Source of the DNA: Perkinsela sp. pyNocScin1
Lineage: Eukaryota; Euglenozoa; Kinetoplastea; Prokinetoplastida; Perkinselidae
Length of the DNA stretch: 64,000 nucleotides
Direction: 5' to 3'
NCBI GenBank assembly: GCA_964019655.1
Contig: CAXHTR010000005.1
Span: 310,001 to 374,000, forward strand
Below, one piece after another: positions 18,889 through 28,764 of the stretch. Every line of letters begins with the position of its first letter. Positions within the stretch are counted from its first letter, which is position 1. A program made the translations under genes and the position numbers. The notes under the pieces are model-generated. The model was given only the letters and a program-made list of their open reading frames with translations, searched no databases and had not been told where the DNA came from.

Positions 18889-20037
18889 ATGAACGAATTC
18901 TGCAAAAGGCTGATTTTTACCTGTCCGATGGTTGTTTTATTTCTTCTCATCGTACAGCGCGGTGTTGTTACATCGATCGCATCTGTGCTCATTGTTCAGG
19001 CAATAATGTTTCATGAAATCATAAAGGTTATTCAGAGCGAGCGTAAAGAGCGACAGCTAATCTTCTTTCGGCTAATCTTGTACTACTTTTTACCAGTTAC
19101 AACATTTTCTCTCACTGTTTATCATACCCGAGCCCAGCTTGAACAGTCATGGCCACTTGTTGTCACTTCAGCTCTTGATTTTTATCCGCTCATCGTATTT
19201 ATGCTTTATGTGGTAGGATTTATGGCGTTCGTGTTAAGCCTTAAGCCAGGTTTATACAGATATCAGTTCATTCAATTTTCGGGCACTGTCGTGACGCTTC
19301 TATTCATCACAGTTCAGGGGTCGCTCATAGTCCCAAACATGCTTCGGGGAATGATATGGTTTCTTCTACCGACATCATGCGTCATCATAAATGATACCTT
19401 TGCGTATCTCTGTGGAAAGGCTTTCGGACAGACTTCATTGCTTAAGCTTTCCCCGAAAAAAACAGTCGAAGGTTTCATTGGCTCAGCTATATTCACAATT
19501 ATATGGGCTTGGTGGTTCTCATCATTTTTATCGAATTTCCCCGGCCTTGTTTGCCCAACATACGATTTTATTTCAGTGTGTTCCTGCGAGCCATCAGCTC
19601 TCTACAACAAAAAAGCAATCAAGGTTGATTTCATCCCAAAAAAGATCCGCAGTTTTTTCTTCGAGCATAACCGAGAACTAATCGGCGAGTACCGGCCGAT
19701 TCAAATTCACGCTTTAATCTTAGCAGCTTTTGCATCCTTGGTTGCCCCGTTCGGTGGCTTTTTCGCAAGTGGATTCAAGCGAGCATTCAAGCTGAAAGAC
19801 TTTGGGGCCTTAATTCCTGGGCATGGTGGAATGACTGACCGTATGGATTGTCAGTTTATAATGGGGGTTTTTACATATCTGTACTACGAATATTTCATCG
19901 AATATGACCGAAACTATATCTGTGGCAGCCTTGATATGGACAAAATGCTTTACTGCATTTCCCAGCTAAAAAAAGATGAGTTGGTCGCAATGCGGTTCTT
20001 TATCAAAGGCTTGCTCCGCGATAAGATGAATGGTTAG
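18889..20037 (+). CDS. Phosphatidate cytidylyltransferase (CDP-diacylglycerol synthase)
   Basis: A 382-residue polytopic membrane enzyme that makes CDP-diacylglycerol from phosphatidic acid and CTP, the precursor of phosphatidylinositol and cardiolipin. The family signature KDFGALIPGHGGMTDRMDCQ lies near residue 305, and LSPKKTVEGFIGS near 188. At least six hydrophobic helices precede it. Length and topology match the eukaryotic ER (Cds1) type. A tract ending CACTTAG (AG at 18881-18882) lies 6 nt before the ATG and is a likely trans-splice acceptor. Confidence 0.96.
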   Translation: MNEFCKRLIFTCPMVVLFLLIVQRGVVTSIASVLIVQAIMFHEIIKVIQSERKERQLIFFRLILYYFLPVTTFSLTVYHTRAQLEQSWPLVVTSALDFYPLIVFMLYVVGFMAFVLSLKPGLYRYQFIQFSGTVVTLLFITVQGSLIVPNMLRGMIWFLLPTSCVIINDTFAYLCGKAFGQTSLLKLSPKKTVEGFIGSAIFTIIWAWWFSSFLSNFPGLVCPTYDFISVCSCEPSALYNKKAIKVDFIPKKIRSFFFEHNRELIGEYRPIQIHALILAAFASLVAPFGGFFASGFKRAFKLKDFGALIPGHGGMTDRMDCQFIMGVFTYLYYEYFIEYDRNYICGSLDMDKMLYCISQLKKDELVAMRFFIKGLLRDKMNG

Positions 20038-20147
20038 AATTCCGGAATATTGCCGCAACTGCGCGTGCAAGGTGTGTACAGATTCAAATATATATGAATT
20101 CTGACGCTGTAATACTTTCTTTCGCTATTCTTTCAGATAAAATGGAT

Positions 20148-22073
20148 ATGCGCGGGCTTTCAACGTTTATCGCAGACTTAAGAAAAGAGTCTGCTTTAAC
20201 TGGTGGCGAAAGGCTTCGCGTCGATAGGGAATTGGCTAAGATTAGATCGAAATTCCAATCGAAGACTGATCTAAGTGGGTACCACAGAAAAAAATATGTA
20301 TGTAAGCTGATGTATATCAGCATTTTGGGCCACGAAGTTGACTTTGGACACATCGAAGCCATTAAGCTCATGAGCTCTTCCGCTCACTCTGAAAAAACTA
20401 TAGGATATCTAGCATGCAACCTTTTGATTGAACAGGAGAGTGAAATCTTCGCACTTCTCATCAACCAGATAAGATTGGACATTTACTCAAAAGATGAAGC
20501 CACTCGAAGTTTAGCGCTTAACTTCATAGCAAATAGCTGGAATAGGGCCCTATGCGACAACATAATAGAAGAACTTCAATCAGTTTTCTTCAACAATAGA
20601 GAGAATGATCGCATTTGGAAAAAAGCTGCCATAGCACTTCTGCAAGTCATCCGAAATTTTGATGGAGAAGCCCAGTGGGATCGCATCGTGCTTGCGTCGC
20701 TTGAAAAACTTGAGATGTACGATCTGGGAGCGATGAATGCATCACTGGCATTACTTGAACATGTTATTGCGCGAGCACCAGCTACACATAACCAGATAGC
20801 TCAAAAATGTATCATTGCTCTCGGCGGTATCGTTCTTGGAAAGAAAACTCCAAATGAGTACATCTACTTTGGCGTTCCCTCGCCATGGACGCAGAGCAAA
20901 ATCTTACGCATTCTACAGCGTCTCGATATCACACACGATATGTCTTTACGGTTGATTTTAACGCAGTGCTTGACCAAAATTTGTAATGCGACAGAGAAGC
21001 TTTTACATGATTATATCGCCCAGAGAACTACAAAAACACTGAATAGCCGTTTAAATGCCATGAATTGTGTCTTTTTGGAAGCCATCAACACAATCTGCTT
21101 ATATCATGAGGAAAGTCACGTGCCAACAGTCTCACGTGTGATTGGGCTTTTCCTAAGCTCGGCCCGTGATTCTTACTCAATTTATATCGGATTAAGGGCA
21201 CTGTGCGTGTTCGTTACAGCAAAACCACCCGCTCATGAACCCAGTTTGCTCAGCATTTATCGCAAAGTGGGCGATTGCATATATCACAGTGATGCATCAA
21301 TTCAGCGTGTTGCTATACGCGTACTACAAGCTCTGGCAACAAAGGAAAACACTGAAGAAGTAGTCGGTGAACTCCTCAATTATCTTGACAAGAGTCCAAG
21401 TGATATCAAACAGGTTATAATAGAAAGCATTGTAGCCATTGTACAAAAAAGTGGTGCATCTGCGGAATGGATAATCAATGTGTTTTTTCACATACTTTGC
21501 CATCAGCGACGCGGAATCTCCAGAGATATCTGGATACAGCTATACCGGCTGATTCAAAAGTATGATGAAGCCAAGTTTCATGCGTGTGCTATTTTTAGCG
21601 CTAAGTTACTAGAATCTTCGAGCCATACAGAAAGCTTTTTGATTGCATGTGCGCATGTTTTCAAGCTATGCCACACGAGCATACCGAAATATCCCGAGGA
21701 GCAGCATCTGCAAAAGATACATGAAAATTTCCCACACCTTTCAAGGTTTGCCATCATAGATATTTTATCCTGCTTTTTCGAAATCTACAGAAAAAGTGAA
21801 TCTGAAGCCCTGCGTGCTCAAATTAGCGGCTATTTCATAGAATGTTCATCGTACATAGACACACAAGTTCATCAAATAGCAAATGAGCTCCATGGTATAG
21901 CATCTCATAAAAGCATAAGCGCTATGTCTGCAGGCACAGGTTCAAAGTTAGATTTACGAAGTATCTTTAACAATCCACCAGTTGATCGGCATACAACGTA
22001 TGAAGAGACCACTGTTAATTCTACTGTCGAATCTAAAATAGACAATATATTCGATACCTTGTCGATGAGCTGA
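20148..22073 (+). CDS. AP-2 complex alpha subunit, trunk only
   Basis: The N-terminus MRGLSTFIADLRK is nearly invariant in AP-2 alpha, so I start at the ATG at 20148; upstream in-frame ATGs at 20094 and 20142 would add 18 or 2 residues. LAKIRSKFQSKTDLSGYHRKKYVCKL, LGHEVDFGHIEAIKLMSS and EKTIGYLA follow the alpha-adaptin trunk closely. AP-2 recruits clathrin to the plasma membrane. The protein is about 641 residues, ending soon after the trunk with only a short hinge (DNIFDTLSMS) and no appendage (ear) domain; alpha-adaptins are usually about 940 residues. No ear-like frame follows before the next gene, so loss rather than frameshift is likely. Confidence 0.9.
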   Translation: MRGLSTFIADLRKESALTGGERLRVDRELAKIRSKFQSKTDLSGYHRKKYVCKLMYISILGHEVDFGHIEAIKLMSSSAHSEKTIGYLACNLLIEQESEIFALLINQIRLDIYSKDEATRSLALNFIANSWNRALCDNIIEELQSVFFNNRENDRIWKKAAIALLQVIRNFDGEAQWDRIVLASLEKLEMYDLGAMNASLALLEHVIARAPATHNQIAQKCIIALGGIVLGKKTPNEYIYFGVPSPWTQSKILRILQRLDITHDMSLRLILTQCLTKICNATEKLLHDYIAQRTTKTLNSRLNAMNCVFLEAINTICLYHEESHVPTVSRVIGLFLSSARDSYSIYIGLRALCVFVTAKPPAHEPSLLSIYRKVGDCIYHSDASIQRVAIRVLQALATKENTEEVVGELLNYLDKSPSDIKQVIIESIVAIVQKSGASAEWIINVFFHILCHQRRGISRDIWIQLYRLIQKYDEAKFHACAIFSAKLLESSSHTESFLIACAHVFKLCHTSIPKYPEEQHLQKIHENFPHLSRFAIIDILSCFFEIYRKSESEALRAQISGYFIECSSYIDTQVHQIANELHGIASHKSISAMSAGTGSKLDLRSIFNNPPVDRHTTYEETTVNSTVESKIDNIFDTLSMS

Positions 22074-22179
22074 GTACAAGTTTGCGCATGTGTCATTTCA
22101 AGTTATTCGTTAGTATTTTAAGTGCGCCACACCAAACTGTTTCTCATATGACTATTGATAAAAATTAGGAACCTTTTTC

Positions 22180-23715
22180 ATGCCGCGAGGAAGAATTCTG
22201 CGTCTTAAAACTAAAGAACTTGCACCTATATATTGCTGCAAACCGCGGCATTCTTCAGATAATCGACACAACGAGCGATCAAAAGCTGATAAAAGTATGG
22301 TATTGCCGATGATATTGACCTTTTTCAAGGCGGGTAGATTTCTCATTCAGCTGCAGATTAATTTTTTTACTCTTGCTGCCAGCAAATGCCAGAAAGCCCT
22401 TAACCTCCATTCTAGTGAGCTAGCTCTGACTTTGAACCCCACATTTTCATTTACATCAGATGGCTCAGAGAGTGGCATTCCAACGTCCATGCAGGTGCTT
22501 TCAAAAGAGCTTATAGTTCGCCGCCAGCGTATCATGGACCTACGTCAATCAATAGATGACATGAGACTCCAGAATGAGGACCTTAACCAAAGGTTAAAAA
22601 GTGCTTCGGATGAGAGAGACACCGCCATTCGGATGAGAGATAAAGTTCGTGTATCGCTTACAAGCATAGACAAGCAATTTATTGATTTACGCAACGACGT
22701 CATCACTCTACGCGAGATTGAAGCTAAATACAGGGATCTCTTGGTACAGCATGAGGACCTGCAGACTAAGCTTGAGAAGACTCAACCGGCTGATGATAAA
22801 GGGAAATCTGAGCATGAAAAAAATCTTTTGAAAAATGAGCTAGATGCTCGTGCACAGGAGCTATGTCGATTGGAAAAGCGTATTGAGCGACTCAGAAATC
22901 AATCACCCTGCATGGTTTCACTTTTATCCGTCATACAAAGTGTTGAAAAAGCTGCCGATCAAACCTCATTTCATCGAGATGGGTTAGCTGATGATCTCAC
23001 GCGGGTGCAAAGTAAGTATTCTAAGCTTTTGAGGGAAGAATTTCCTCAACATAGCTTGGAAATAGGCGCTCGTGAGCTTTTGGCTAAGGCCTGCTCGGAA
23101 TACATACGATCAAGTTTTTTTCATGCTGCATTCGATTGCGTAGTAGAATGCCCAAGGGGTATTGATTCAAGATTACTGGCTCTGATAGAGAATGATTATC
23201 CAACATTCCAGATTCTCCGACACTCAAACACTTCTCTCGAAGTGGTATGTCCAGAAAAGCATACAGGAGTTGGACCATACGGAATTTTTAGTTGCTTCAA
23301 TTTGGCATTCCCGAAAGAACCCCACCCACTACGGGTTTATCCAACGCTCAGCACGCAGACGATCAATAAATCTGAAAATATTAGAATTGTTCACGATACG
23401 TGTAAAAGCAGTAAGCCAGGGGGACAGGCGTCCAATGTCACTGAAACTCAAGTCAAGTCGTCGTTGATATTTAACGGGCGTGTCTTAGCGCGCGCGAGCA
23501 GTCAAGACACGCGCTCTCAGCACGAAAACCGTAAGCGCTCAGAGCGGCGTTTGCTCGAGTCATTGCATCATGAGTTAGATACGATGCGATCTTCGCCACC
23601 GCGGGTGCAAAGAGTAGTGCTGAAGGCAGAATCTATATCAGACATTCACTTCCTCTTCGAAACACGGGAATTTAAGACTGATTTATTCATTCAGAGTGCC
23701 CTCTCTCTTCAATAA
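22180..23715 (+). CDS. Coiled-coil protein of unknown function
   Basis: A 511-residue protein with a heptad-rich coiled coil over roughly residues 105-240 (KELIVRRQRIMDLRQSIDDM onward). It is followed by a compact region with PHP-like loops and a basic Ser-rich tail near SQDTRSQHENRKRSERR. No membrane segment is certain, although MVLPMILTFFKAGRFLIQLQI near residue 41 is hydrophobic. A later ATG at residue 107 would give a purely coiled-coil start. No family recognised; it may be cytoskeletal or a tether, but that is a guess. Confidence 0.65.
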   Translation: MPRGRILRLKTKELAPIYCCKPRHSSDNRHNERSKADKSMVLPMILTFFKAGRFLIQLQINFFTLAASKCQKALNLHSSELALTLNPTFSFTSDGSESGIPTSMQVLSKELIVRRQRIMDLRQSIDDMRLQNEDLNQRLKSASDERDTAIRMRDKVRVSLTSIDKQFIDLRNDVITLREIEAKYRDLLVQHEDLQTKLEKTQPADDKGKSEHEKNLLKNELDARAQELCRLEKRIERLRNQSPCMVSLLSVIQSVEKAADQTSFHRDGLADDLTRVQSKYSKLLREEFPQHSLEIGARELLAKACSEYIRSSFFHAAFDCVVECPRGIDSRLLALIENDYPTFQILRHSNTSLEVVCPEKHTGVGPYGIFSCFNLAFPKEPHPLRVYPTLSTQTINKSENIRIVHDTCKSSKPGGQASNVTETQVKSSLIFNGRVLARASSQDTRSQHENRKRSERRLLESLHHELDTMRSSPPRVQRVVLKAESISDIHFLFETREFKTDLFIQSALSLQ

Positions 23716-23857
23716 TAGACCGTCTCCTAGCATCACGTCATCATAGATCTGTGTTAATAGCTAAATCCCCACTTCATACATTGCGTGGGTGTAGTAGTAT
23801 TGCATACGTGAAGGATACAGAGTAAATATTAAAATTTTTGCATTGAACGACTAAGTC

Positions 23858-26134
23858 ATGCTATTCGCAAAAAATCTTACGGAAGATCAAGCGACCCTTC
23901 GTCGCTACTTTCTGGATTTTTTCAATGCAGATGAGCTTGAGGCAAAATATGCAGATAGGCTAAATAAATGTGTAACAGAGCAAAAGAATCGTGTTATCGT
24001 CAACCTTGACGACCTTCTCGAATTCTATCCCACTGTGGAAGACAGAGAAAAGAACCACTCTCTGGGACACGAGTTGCTCGAGCACCCCAACTTGGCTCTT
24101 CCACTGCTCGAACTTGCTGCCACGGATATAAGTACGCGATATCTACCAGACCTCGGCAAGGAGCAGTCACATTTGGCATCTCAAAATCGCCGTCTCAAAG
24201 TGGGGCTGCACGGATCAATAGGAACTGTGCTGACGCCGCGAGACCTTCGCTCGCAATGCACAAAGCGCATGATTGCTGTTTCCGGTATTGTGACCCGAGT
24301 CAGTGTACCCAAGTGTCGCGTTATTGAGTCTGTTCATTTCTGCAGTGCAACGAATCGCTTTTCGAAGCGTGGCTACCGTGACAGTCTATCCTCTGCTCTT
24401 GACAATGATTCCCTTCCGGCTGTCAATGTCATGCCGCAAAAGGATAATGCTGGTAATTTACTGCGAACGGAATATGGTTTGAGTCTTTTCCAAGATATTC
24501 AATCCTTTACCTTACAAGAGTCACCAGAAAACACGCCACCGGGTCAGCTTCCACGCAGCATTGAGGTTCGTGCTGATGATGACCTCGTCGACCAAGTTAA
24601 GTCGGGTGATCGAGTCACTGTTCTCGGAATATATCAGCCATACATTCAAAATAAAATAGCGAAGAAAGATTTTGAGACTATTCTCTTGGCGAATCATATC
24701 ACTCTGCAAAGTATCGAAAAATCCATCTTACCTGGCGATGATGAACTGGCGCTCATGAGAAAAATTGCATCCAGGGGAAATATTCTCGATATTTTAGCCG
24801 AGTCAGTTGCCCCAAGCGTACACGGAAGGCTCGATGAGAAGAAAGGCATCGTCCTCATGCTTGCTGGTGGTGTTGAACGTAGTGTAGGTGATACGCACAT
24901 ACGCGGAGACATCAATGTATTATTCGTCGGGGAGCCAGCTACAGCAAAGTCCCAGCTCATGCGCTTTGTGTATCAGTTAGCACCGAAGGCAATACATACC
25001 ACTGGACGAGGATCTACAGGTGTTGGGCTCACAGCAGCCGTTATATCAGACCCTGACACGCGGGAGCGTACGCTCTGTGCTGGGGCGATGGTTCTCGCAG
25101 ATCGTGGAGTCCTGCTCATCGATGAGTTCGACAAGATGAGTGTGCATGATAGAGTGGCAATGCACGAAGCCATGGAGCAGCAAACTATTACTATCGCCAA
25201 GGCAGGTATTCACGCCAGCATTAACGCAAGATGCTCGGTTTTAGCGGCTGCGAATCCTATCTACGGCTATTACGCGACAACTGAGCCTCTGAGCACGAAC
25301 CTGGGGCTACCAGATTCTCTTCTGTCGCGCTTTGACCTGACTTTCCTTATTTTGGATACACACTCAACACAGTACACACAAATGTTATCCCGCCATGTCC
25401 TGACAAATCATATGACGGCAGCACCCCTTCAAACTGAAAAGAAGAAGAAAGACTATTCCACCACAGAGCATGATATCTCCAACCCATGGGGCAAATCTTC
25501 ACTCCTGTCCGTACCTCTCCTCCGTAAGTATCTGATGTTCGCACAAAAAATCCAACCACAGCTTTCCCCTGCAGCTGTGACAGCTGTCAGTGAAATGTAC
25601 GCAGACTTGAGACGCGACCAGGCAACATCGGTCGATGCAGCTCATCGCAATTCTCTGCATGTTTCACCAAGAACACTTGAGGCCCTTATTCGATTATCCA
25701 CTGCGCATGCAAAGCTCCGCTTGGATACAATAGTTGAGGCGAGTGATGTGCATATAGCGTACTCACTTATCCGCAAGTGCGTCTACGCCACAACCGAAGC
25801 ACATAAGCATCGTTCAAGTGAGATTGAGGACTGGAACGCCTCGCGAACCTCTAAAGAGGCGTATTCAAATGAAGTTATCCCGTCCCCTCAAGCAGGCGAT
25901 AGTGTCGAAACTGTCCCAAGTGCAGATGTCATGGAATGCATCACCGAAACATTGCAGACACTCCATGCCTCCAGTGGACGTATAGAATTTCCTGTGTATG
26001 AAATACACGAAGCACTGCCGAATAAGCAAATAGGCATTGAGCAGGTCCTTCGTTCGCTCACGGAAGCACATGCCAACGGTAGCCTTATCCTTTCACAGAG
26101 CCCAACAGGCGATTCCGTGACCATCATTCCATAG
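23858..26134 (+). CDS. MCM3: DNA replication licensing factor MCM3
   Basis: A 758-residue subunit of the MCM2-7 replicative helicase. The AAA+ core has Walker A GEPATAKSQ, GRGSTGVGLTAAV, Walker B LLIDEFDKM and the arginine-finger SRFDLTF. VLAAANPIYGYY and the DPDTRERTLCAGAMVLADRG stretch single out MCM3. The N-terminal domain carries the GIVTRVSVPKCRVIESVHFC OB-fold region. The C-terminal winged helix (from about 690) is intact. Length is typical. The ATG at 23858 gives a normal N-terminus. Confidence 0.97.
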   Translation: MLFAKNLTEDQATLRRYFLDFFNADELEAKYADRLNKCVTEQKNRVIVNLDDLLEFYPTVEDREKNHSLGHELLEHPNLALPLLELAATDISTRYLPDLGKEQSHLASQNRRLKVGLHGSIGTVLTPRDLRSQCTKRMIAVSGIVTRVSVPKCRVIESVHFCSATNRFSKRGYRDSLSSALDNDSLPAVNVMPQKDNAGNLLRTEYGLSLFQDIQSFTLQESPENTPPGQLPRSIEVRADDDLVDQVKSGDRVTVLGIYQPYIQNKIAKKDFETILLANHITLQSIEKSILPGDDELALMRKIASRGNILDILAESVAPSVHGRLDEKKGIVLMLAGGVERSVGDTHIRGDINVLFVGEPATAKSQLMRFVYQLAPKAIHTTGRGSTGVGLTAAVISDPDTRERTLCAGAMVLADRGVLLIDEFDKMSVHDRVAMHEAMEQQTITIAKAGIHASINARCSVLAAANPIYGYYATTEPLSTNLGLPDSLLSRFDLTFLILDTHSTQYTQMLSRHVLTNHMTAAPLQTEKKKKDYSTTEHDISNPWGKSSLLSVPLLRKYLMFAQKIQPQLSPAAVTAVSEMYADLRRDQATSVDAAHRNSLHVSPRTLEALIRLSTAHAKLRLDTIVEASDVHIAYSLIRKCVYATTEAHKHRSSEIEDWNASRTSKEAYSNEVIPSPQAGDSVETVPSADVMECITETLQTLHASSGRIEFPVYEIHEALPNKQIGIEQVLRSLTEAHANGSLILSQSPTGDSVTIIP

Positions 26135-26280
26135 TTATGTATTTATTCGGATCGAATTTTCCAGGCATAATGCTTCAGCTCCAAGCACTTTGACGAGTAT
26201 ATTTTCAATGCTTTTTTTTCGCTTTTGGCTCTACTTTTTATGATGGTAAGAGAAGTTCATGCAGCTTCTGCACAAGGCCA

Positions 26281-28050
26281 ATGAGCAAAGGCAACCTAAT
26301 TGTAAAGCCGTTGCAATCTGCCATCGATATTTATTGCCTATATCCACCACAATCTGATGAGCATGTACGTCGCGCAGCGGAAAGATTGTATGCATATTAT
26401 AATGCTGGGCATTTTCAACCGGGTCTCACCTTTCGGGAAGTGATATTTCAAGACCTTTGCCTGCCCATTGCATCGTCGCAGCACTGGAAAGCTGCGGTTT
26501 CCATGTATCACAACGCTCGTAAGTTTGCGCCGACTCATACGCCAATGCGTTGGCATAAGGCACTACAAGTGGTGCAGCATGGACTATGCGAAGATACCAT
26601 TCGTTTCTTGCGGCATGCTGCGCAGCAGTCACGGTCCGTGTGTCTCATTATTGAATCTCTGCTCGCCCATGTAAAGCAAGGGTCGGTTTATCTAGAAAAA
26701 GCGATGCTCACAGCACTTATTGAAAACTTGCAGAAAGTTCCTCTCAAAGTCATTCGCCCATCGTTTGCACAGCTTCTTTACGAAAACTTGGTAAAGAGCA
26801 GCATGTTGCCTGACCTTCTTTGGTTGCTCACGTCCAAAAACGCAGTCATCCCCGCTGTCTTCAGGGAGCACTCCCAAATCGCTACTGACGCTCTCCAATA
26901 TGTCGCACGAAATAAAGTGAGGTTATATCGCACTGAAGCGGCAAGTGCCATGCGCCGTATCATGCATTTCCTCCCATACAGTACACTCTTAACGACTTCA
27001 ACAGCAAAAGAAATTGACGCTTTACATAGATCAGTCGCTGGAAATATCCAACAAGAAATGCATATGCAAACTTCTCTCAAGCGAAATAACTGGATGAACG
27101 CTTGCGACTTATTCTCTAGGGTCATTGTCAATGGTTTACAGCCATCACCGCAGCAGCTTTGTGCGTTTTGCATCGCGACATTGAGCAGCGGAAATTGGAA
27201 GGCATCTTATCGAGTTCTTCAGACACACCTTGATGTCGTGCCAAGTATTCCGCTCGATAGTTTTAGCAAAATAGTCAAGTATTTCATCAGGCTGGGGAAG
27301 AGCTCAATAGCATATAGCTTAATGAAATGGCATACACCCATGGTAGTCAATGACCATGCGCTAGCGAACCTCCTCTACTTTCTCAGAGCAGATAGCGACT
27401 GGGATATGTTGCTTTCCATATATGATAGTCTCCAGTCTGATATCGGATGCTTGAAAGGTGAAGATGTGCTTGTTTCACCCAAATCATCATTTTTGCTGCA
27501 GTCTGGAATGTCATCAGTTTTAGTTGGTTACGAGGAGTTCATCAACGGCTTCACAGCAAAACAATGGAAATCAGCTATAGCAACCTACCAGCTCATGCTC
27601 GACCGCCGAGTCATCATCAACTACAAAATTCTCACGAAGATCCTGCGGTTGTGTTGCCGGGCTAATCGCTGGGAGCCAGCCCTATCGATATATTCAAAAG
27701 TGCACAGCGTCCACAGATCGCATCGCAACATCGACCTATACGCAGGTTACATGGCGAACCTTCATCAGTGCCTATGCTTAAACGGAAAATGGCAGATGAG
27801 TGCAAAGCTTTACACGAGCGCTGTGGTTTATCCCTCGGAAACGTGCGCGAATCTTTGCGTGGCCAGCACTATGCACACCGGCCAGTGGCAGCACGCCTTG
27901 TCTGTACTCAGCATCATGAGCCGTGACGGGCTGAATGTCTCAAGTCTCGCCATCGAGTCTCTCCATGCTGGCCTTCAAAAGCTGCCAGCTGGCGAAGCTT
28001 TGCATAAGCTTCAAACATTCTTGGAAACTCAAAAAAGTTTGCGAGGCTGA
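26281..28050 (+). CDS. Pentatricopeptide-repeat (PPR) protein
   Basis: A 589-residue helical protein with degenerate PPR units that recur with a W-ALS-Y pattern, for example QHWKAAVSMYHNARK, KQWKSAIATYQLMLDRR, NRWEPALSIYSKVH, GKWQMSAKLYTSAV and GQWQHALSVLSIMSRDG, each about 35 residues apart. This W at the start of helix A is common in kinetoplastid PPR proteins, which bind mitochondrial RNA or belong to the mitoribosome. No clear presequence is seen, but the N-terminus is not conserved between family members. The particular target cannot be told. Confidence 0.85.
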   Translation: MSKGNLIVKPLQSAIDIYCLYPPQSDEHVRRAAERLYAYYNAGHFQPGLTFREVIFQDLCLPIASSQHWKAAVSMYHNARKFAPTHTPMRWHKALQVVQHGLCEDTIRFLRHAAQQSRSVCLIIESLLAHVKQGSVYLEKAMLTALIENLQKVPLKVIRPSFAQLLYENLVKSSMLPDLLWLLTSKNAVIPAVFREHSQIATDALQYVARNKVRLYRTEAASAMRRIMHFLPYSTLLTTSTAKEIDALHRSVAGNIQQEMHMQTSLKRNNWMNACDLFSRVIVNGLQPSPQQLCAFCIATLSSGNWKASYRVLQTHLDVVPSIPLDSFSKIVKYFIRLGKSSIAYSLMKWHTPMVVNDHALANLLYFLRADSDWDMLLSIYDSLQSDIGCLKGEDVLVSPKSSFLLQSGMSSVLVGYEEFINGFTAKQWKSAIATYQLMLDRRVIINYKILTKILRLCCRANRWEPALSIYSKVHSVHRSHRNIDLYAGYMANLHQCLCLNGKWQMSAKLYTSAVVYPSETCANLCVASTMHTGQWQHALSVLSIMSRDGLNVSSLAIESLHAGLQKLPAGEALHKLQTFLETQKSLRG

Positions 28051-28120
28051 CCCACTGCAACCCATGAATAGCCTTTAGTTTTTCTACTGGGACTCTTTGT
28101 CGCCCTACCATTCCATAGTA

Positions 28121-28135
28121 GTACATTTTTTCTAG
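28121..28135 (+). promoter_or_regulatory. Predicted spliced-leader acceptor before uS17
   Basis: GTACATTTTTTCTAG ends in AG at 28134-28135, 13 nt before the uS17 ATG. A pyrimidine tract plus AG just before a start codon is the trans-splice acceptor pattern of kinetoplastids. Confidence 0.55.
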
Positions 28136-28148
28136 ATATAAGATCACA

Positions 28149-28643
28149 ATGGTCAAGCGCTACATAGTTTTTGACGACCACGTCGAGCAGAACGAGCGCG
28201 CATACCAAAAGCAGGACAGCGTTTTCGAGGAGAGCGTTGCGCACGCCGGAAAGAAGGGCAAGTGCCGCTACTTCCGCAAGATCGGCCTGGGGTACAAAGT
28301 CCCGAAGGAGGCAATCAACACACAGTACGTCGACAAGAAGTGCCCGTTCACGGGTAACGTGTCCATTCGAGGACGCATCCTGCGTGGTGTCGTGCGCTCC
28401 ACCAAAATGCAGCGAACCATCATCGTGCGCCGCGACTACATGCACTTCCAGAAGAAATACGGCCGATACGAAAAGCGACACAAGAACATTGCCGTGCACT
28501 GCTCCCCATGCTTCCGCCCGTCTGTCGGAGACGAAGTTGTCGTTGGCGAGTGCCGCCCGCTCAGCAAAACAGTCCGCTACAATGTCATCAAAGTGAATAG
28601 CCGCGGCGGTGACCGACAAGCTAAGGCGTTTGTCAAGCACTAA
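28149..28643 (+). CDS. Cytosolic small-subunit ribosomal protein uS17 (S11)
   Basis: A 164-residue ribosomal protein of the S17/S11 family. The body reads [51 protein letters not shown] and [21 protein letters not shown], the conserved uS17 OB-fold and its rRNA-binding loops. AYQKQDSVF near the start matches the eukaryotic N-terminal extension. It binds 18S rRNA in the body of the 40S subunit. Codons are strongly GC-ending compared with nearby genes, as expected for a highly expressed gene. Confidence 0.97.
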   Translation: MVKRYIVFDDHVEQNERAYQKQDSVFEESVAHAGKKGKCRYFRKIGLGYKVPKEAINTQYVDKKCPFTGNVSIRGRILRGVVRSTKMQRTIIVRRDYMHFQKKYGRYEKRHKNIAVHCSPCFRPSVGDEVVVGECRPLSKTVRYNVIKVNSRGGDRQAKAFVKH

Positions 28644-28750
28644 GAAAGCTCTGTTCTGCATATGAGAGAACTGAAGAATCAATAATTTTACGAGTTTAGT
28701 GATATGCGCAGTGAACATTCATAAGTTCAAATATGTTTCATCTTAGATAG

Positions 28751-28760
28751 TTTTTTTCAG
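28751..28760 (+). promoter_or_regulatory. Predicted spliced-leader acceptor with a 4-nt spacer to the ATG
   Basis: TTTTTTTCAG ends at 28760 and the ATG is at 28765, leaving only ATAA between the acceptor and the start codon. If used, the mRNA 5' UTR is essentially the spliced leader alone. Confidence 0.6.
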
Positions 28761-28764
28761 ATAA

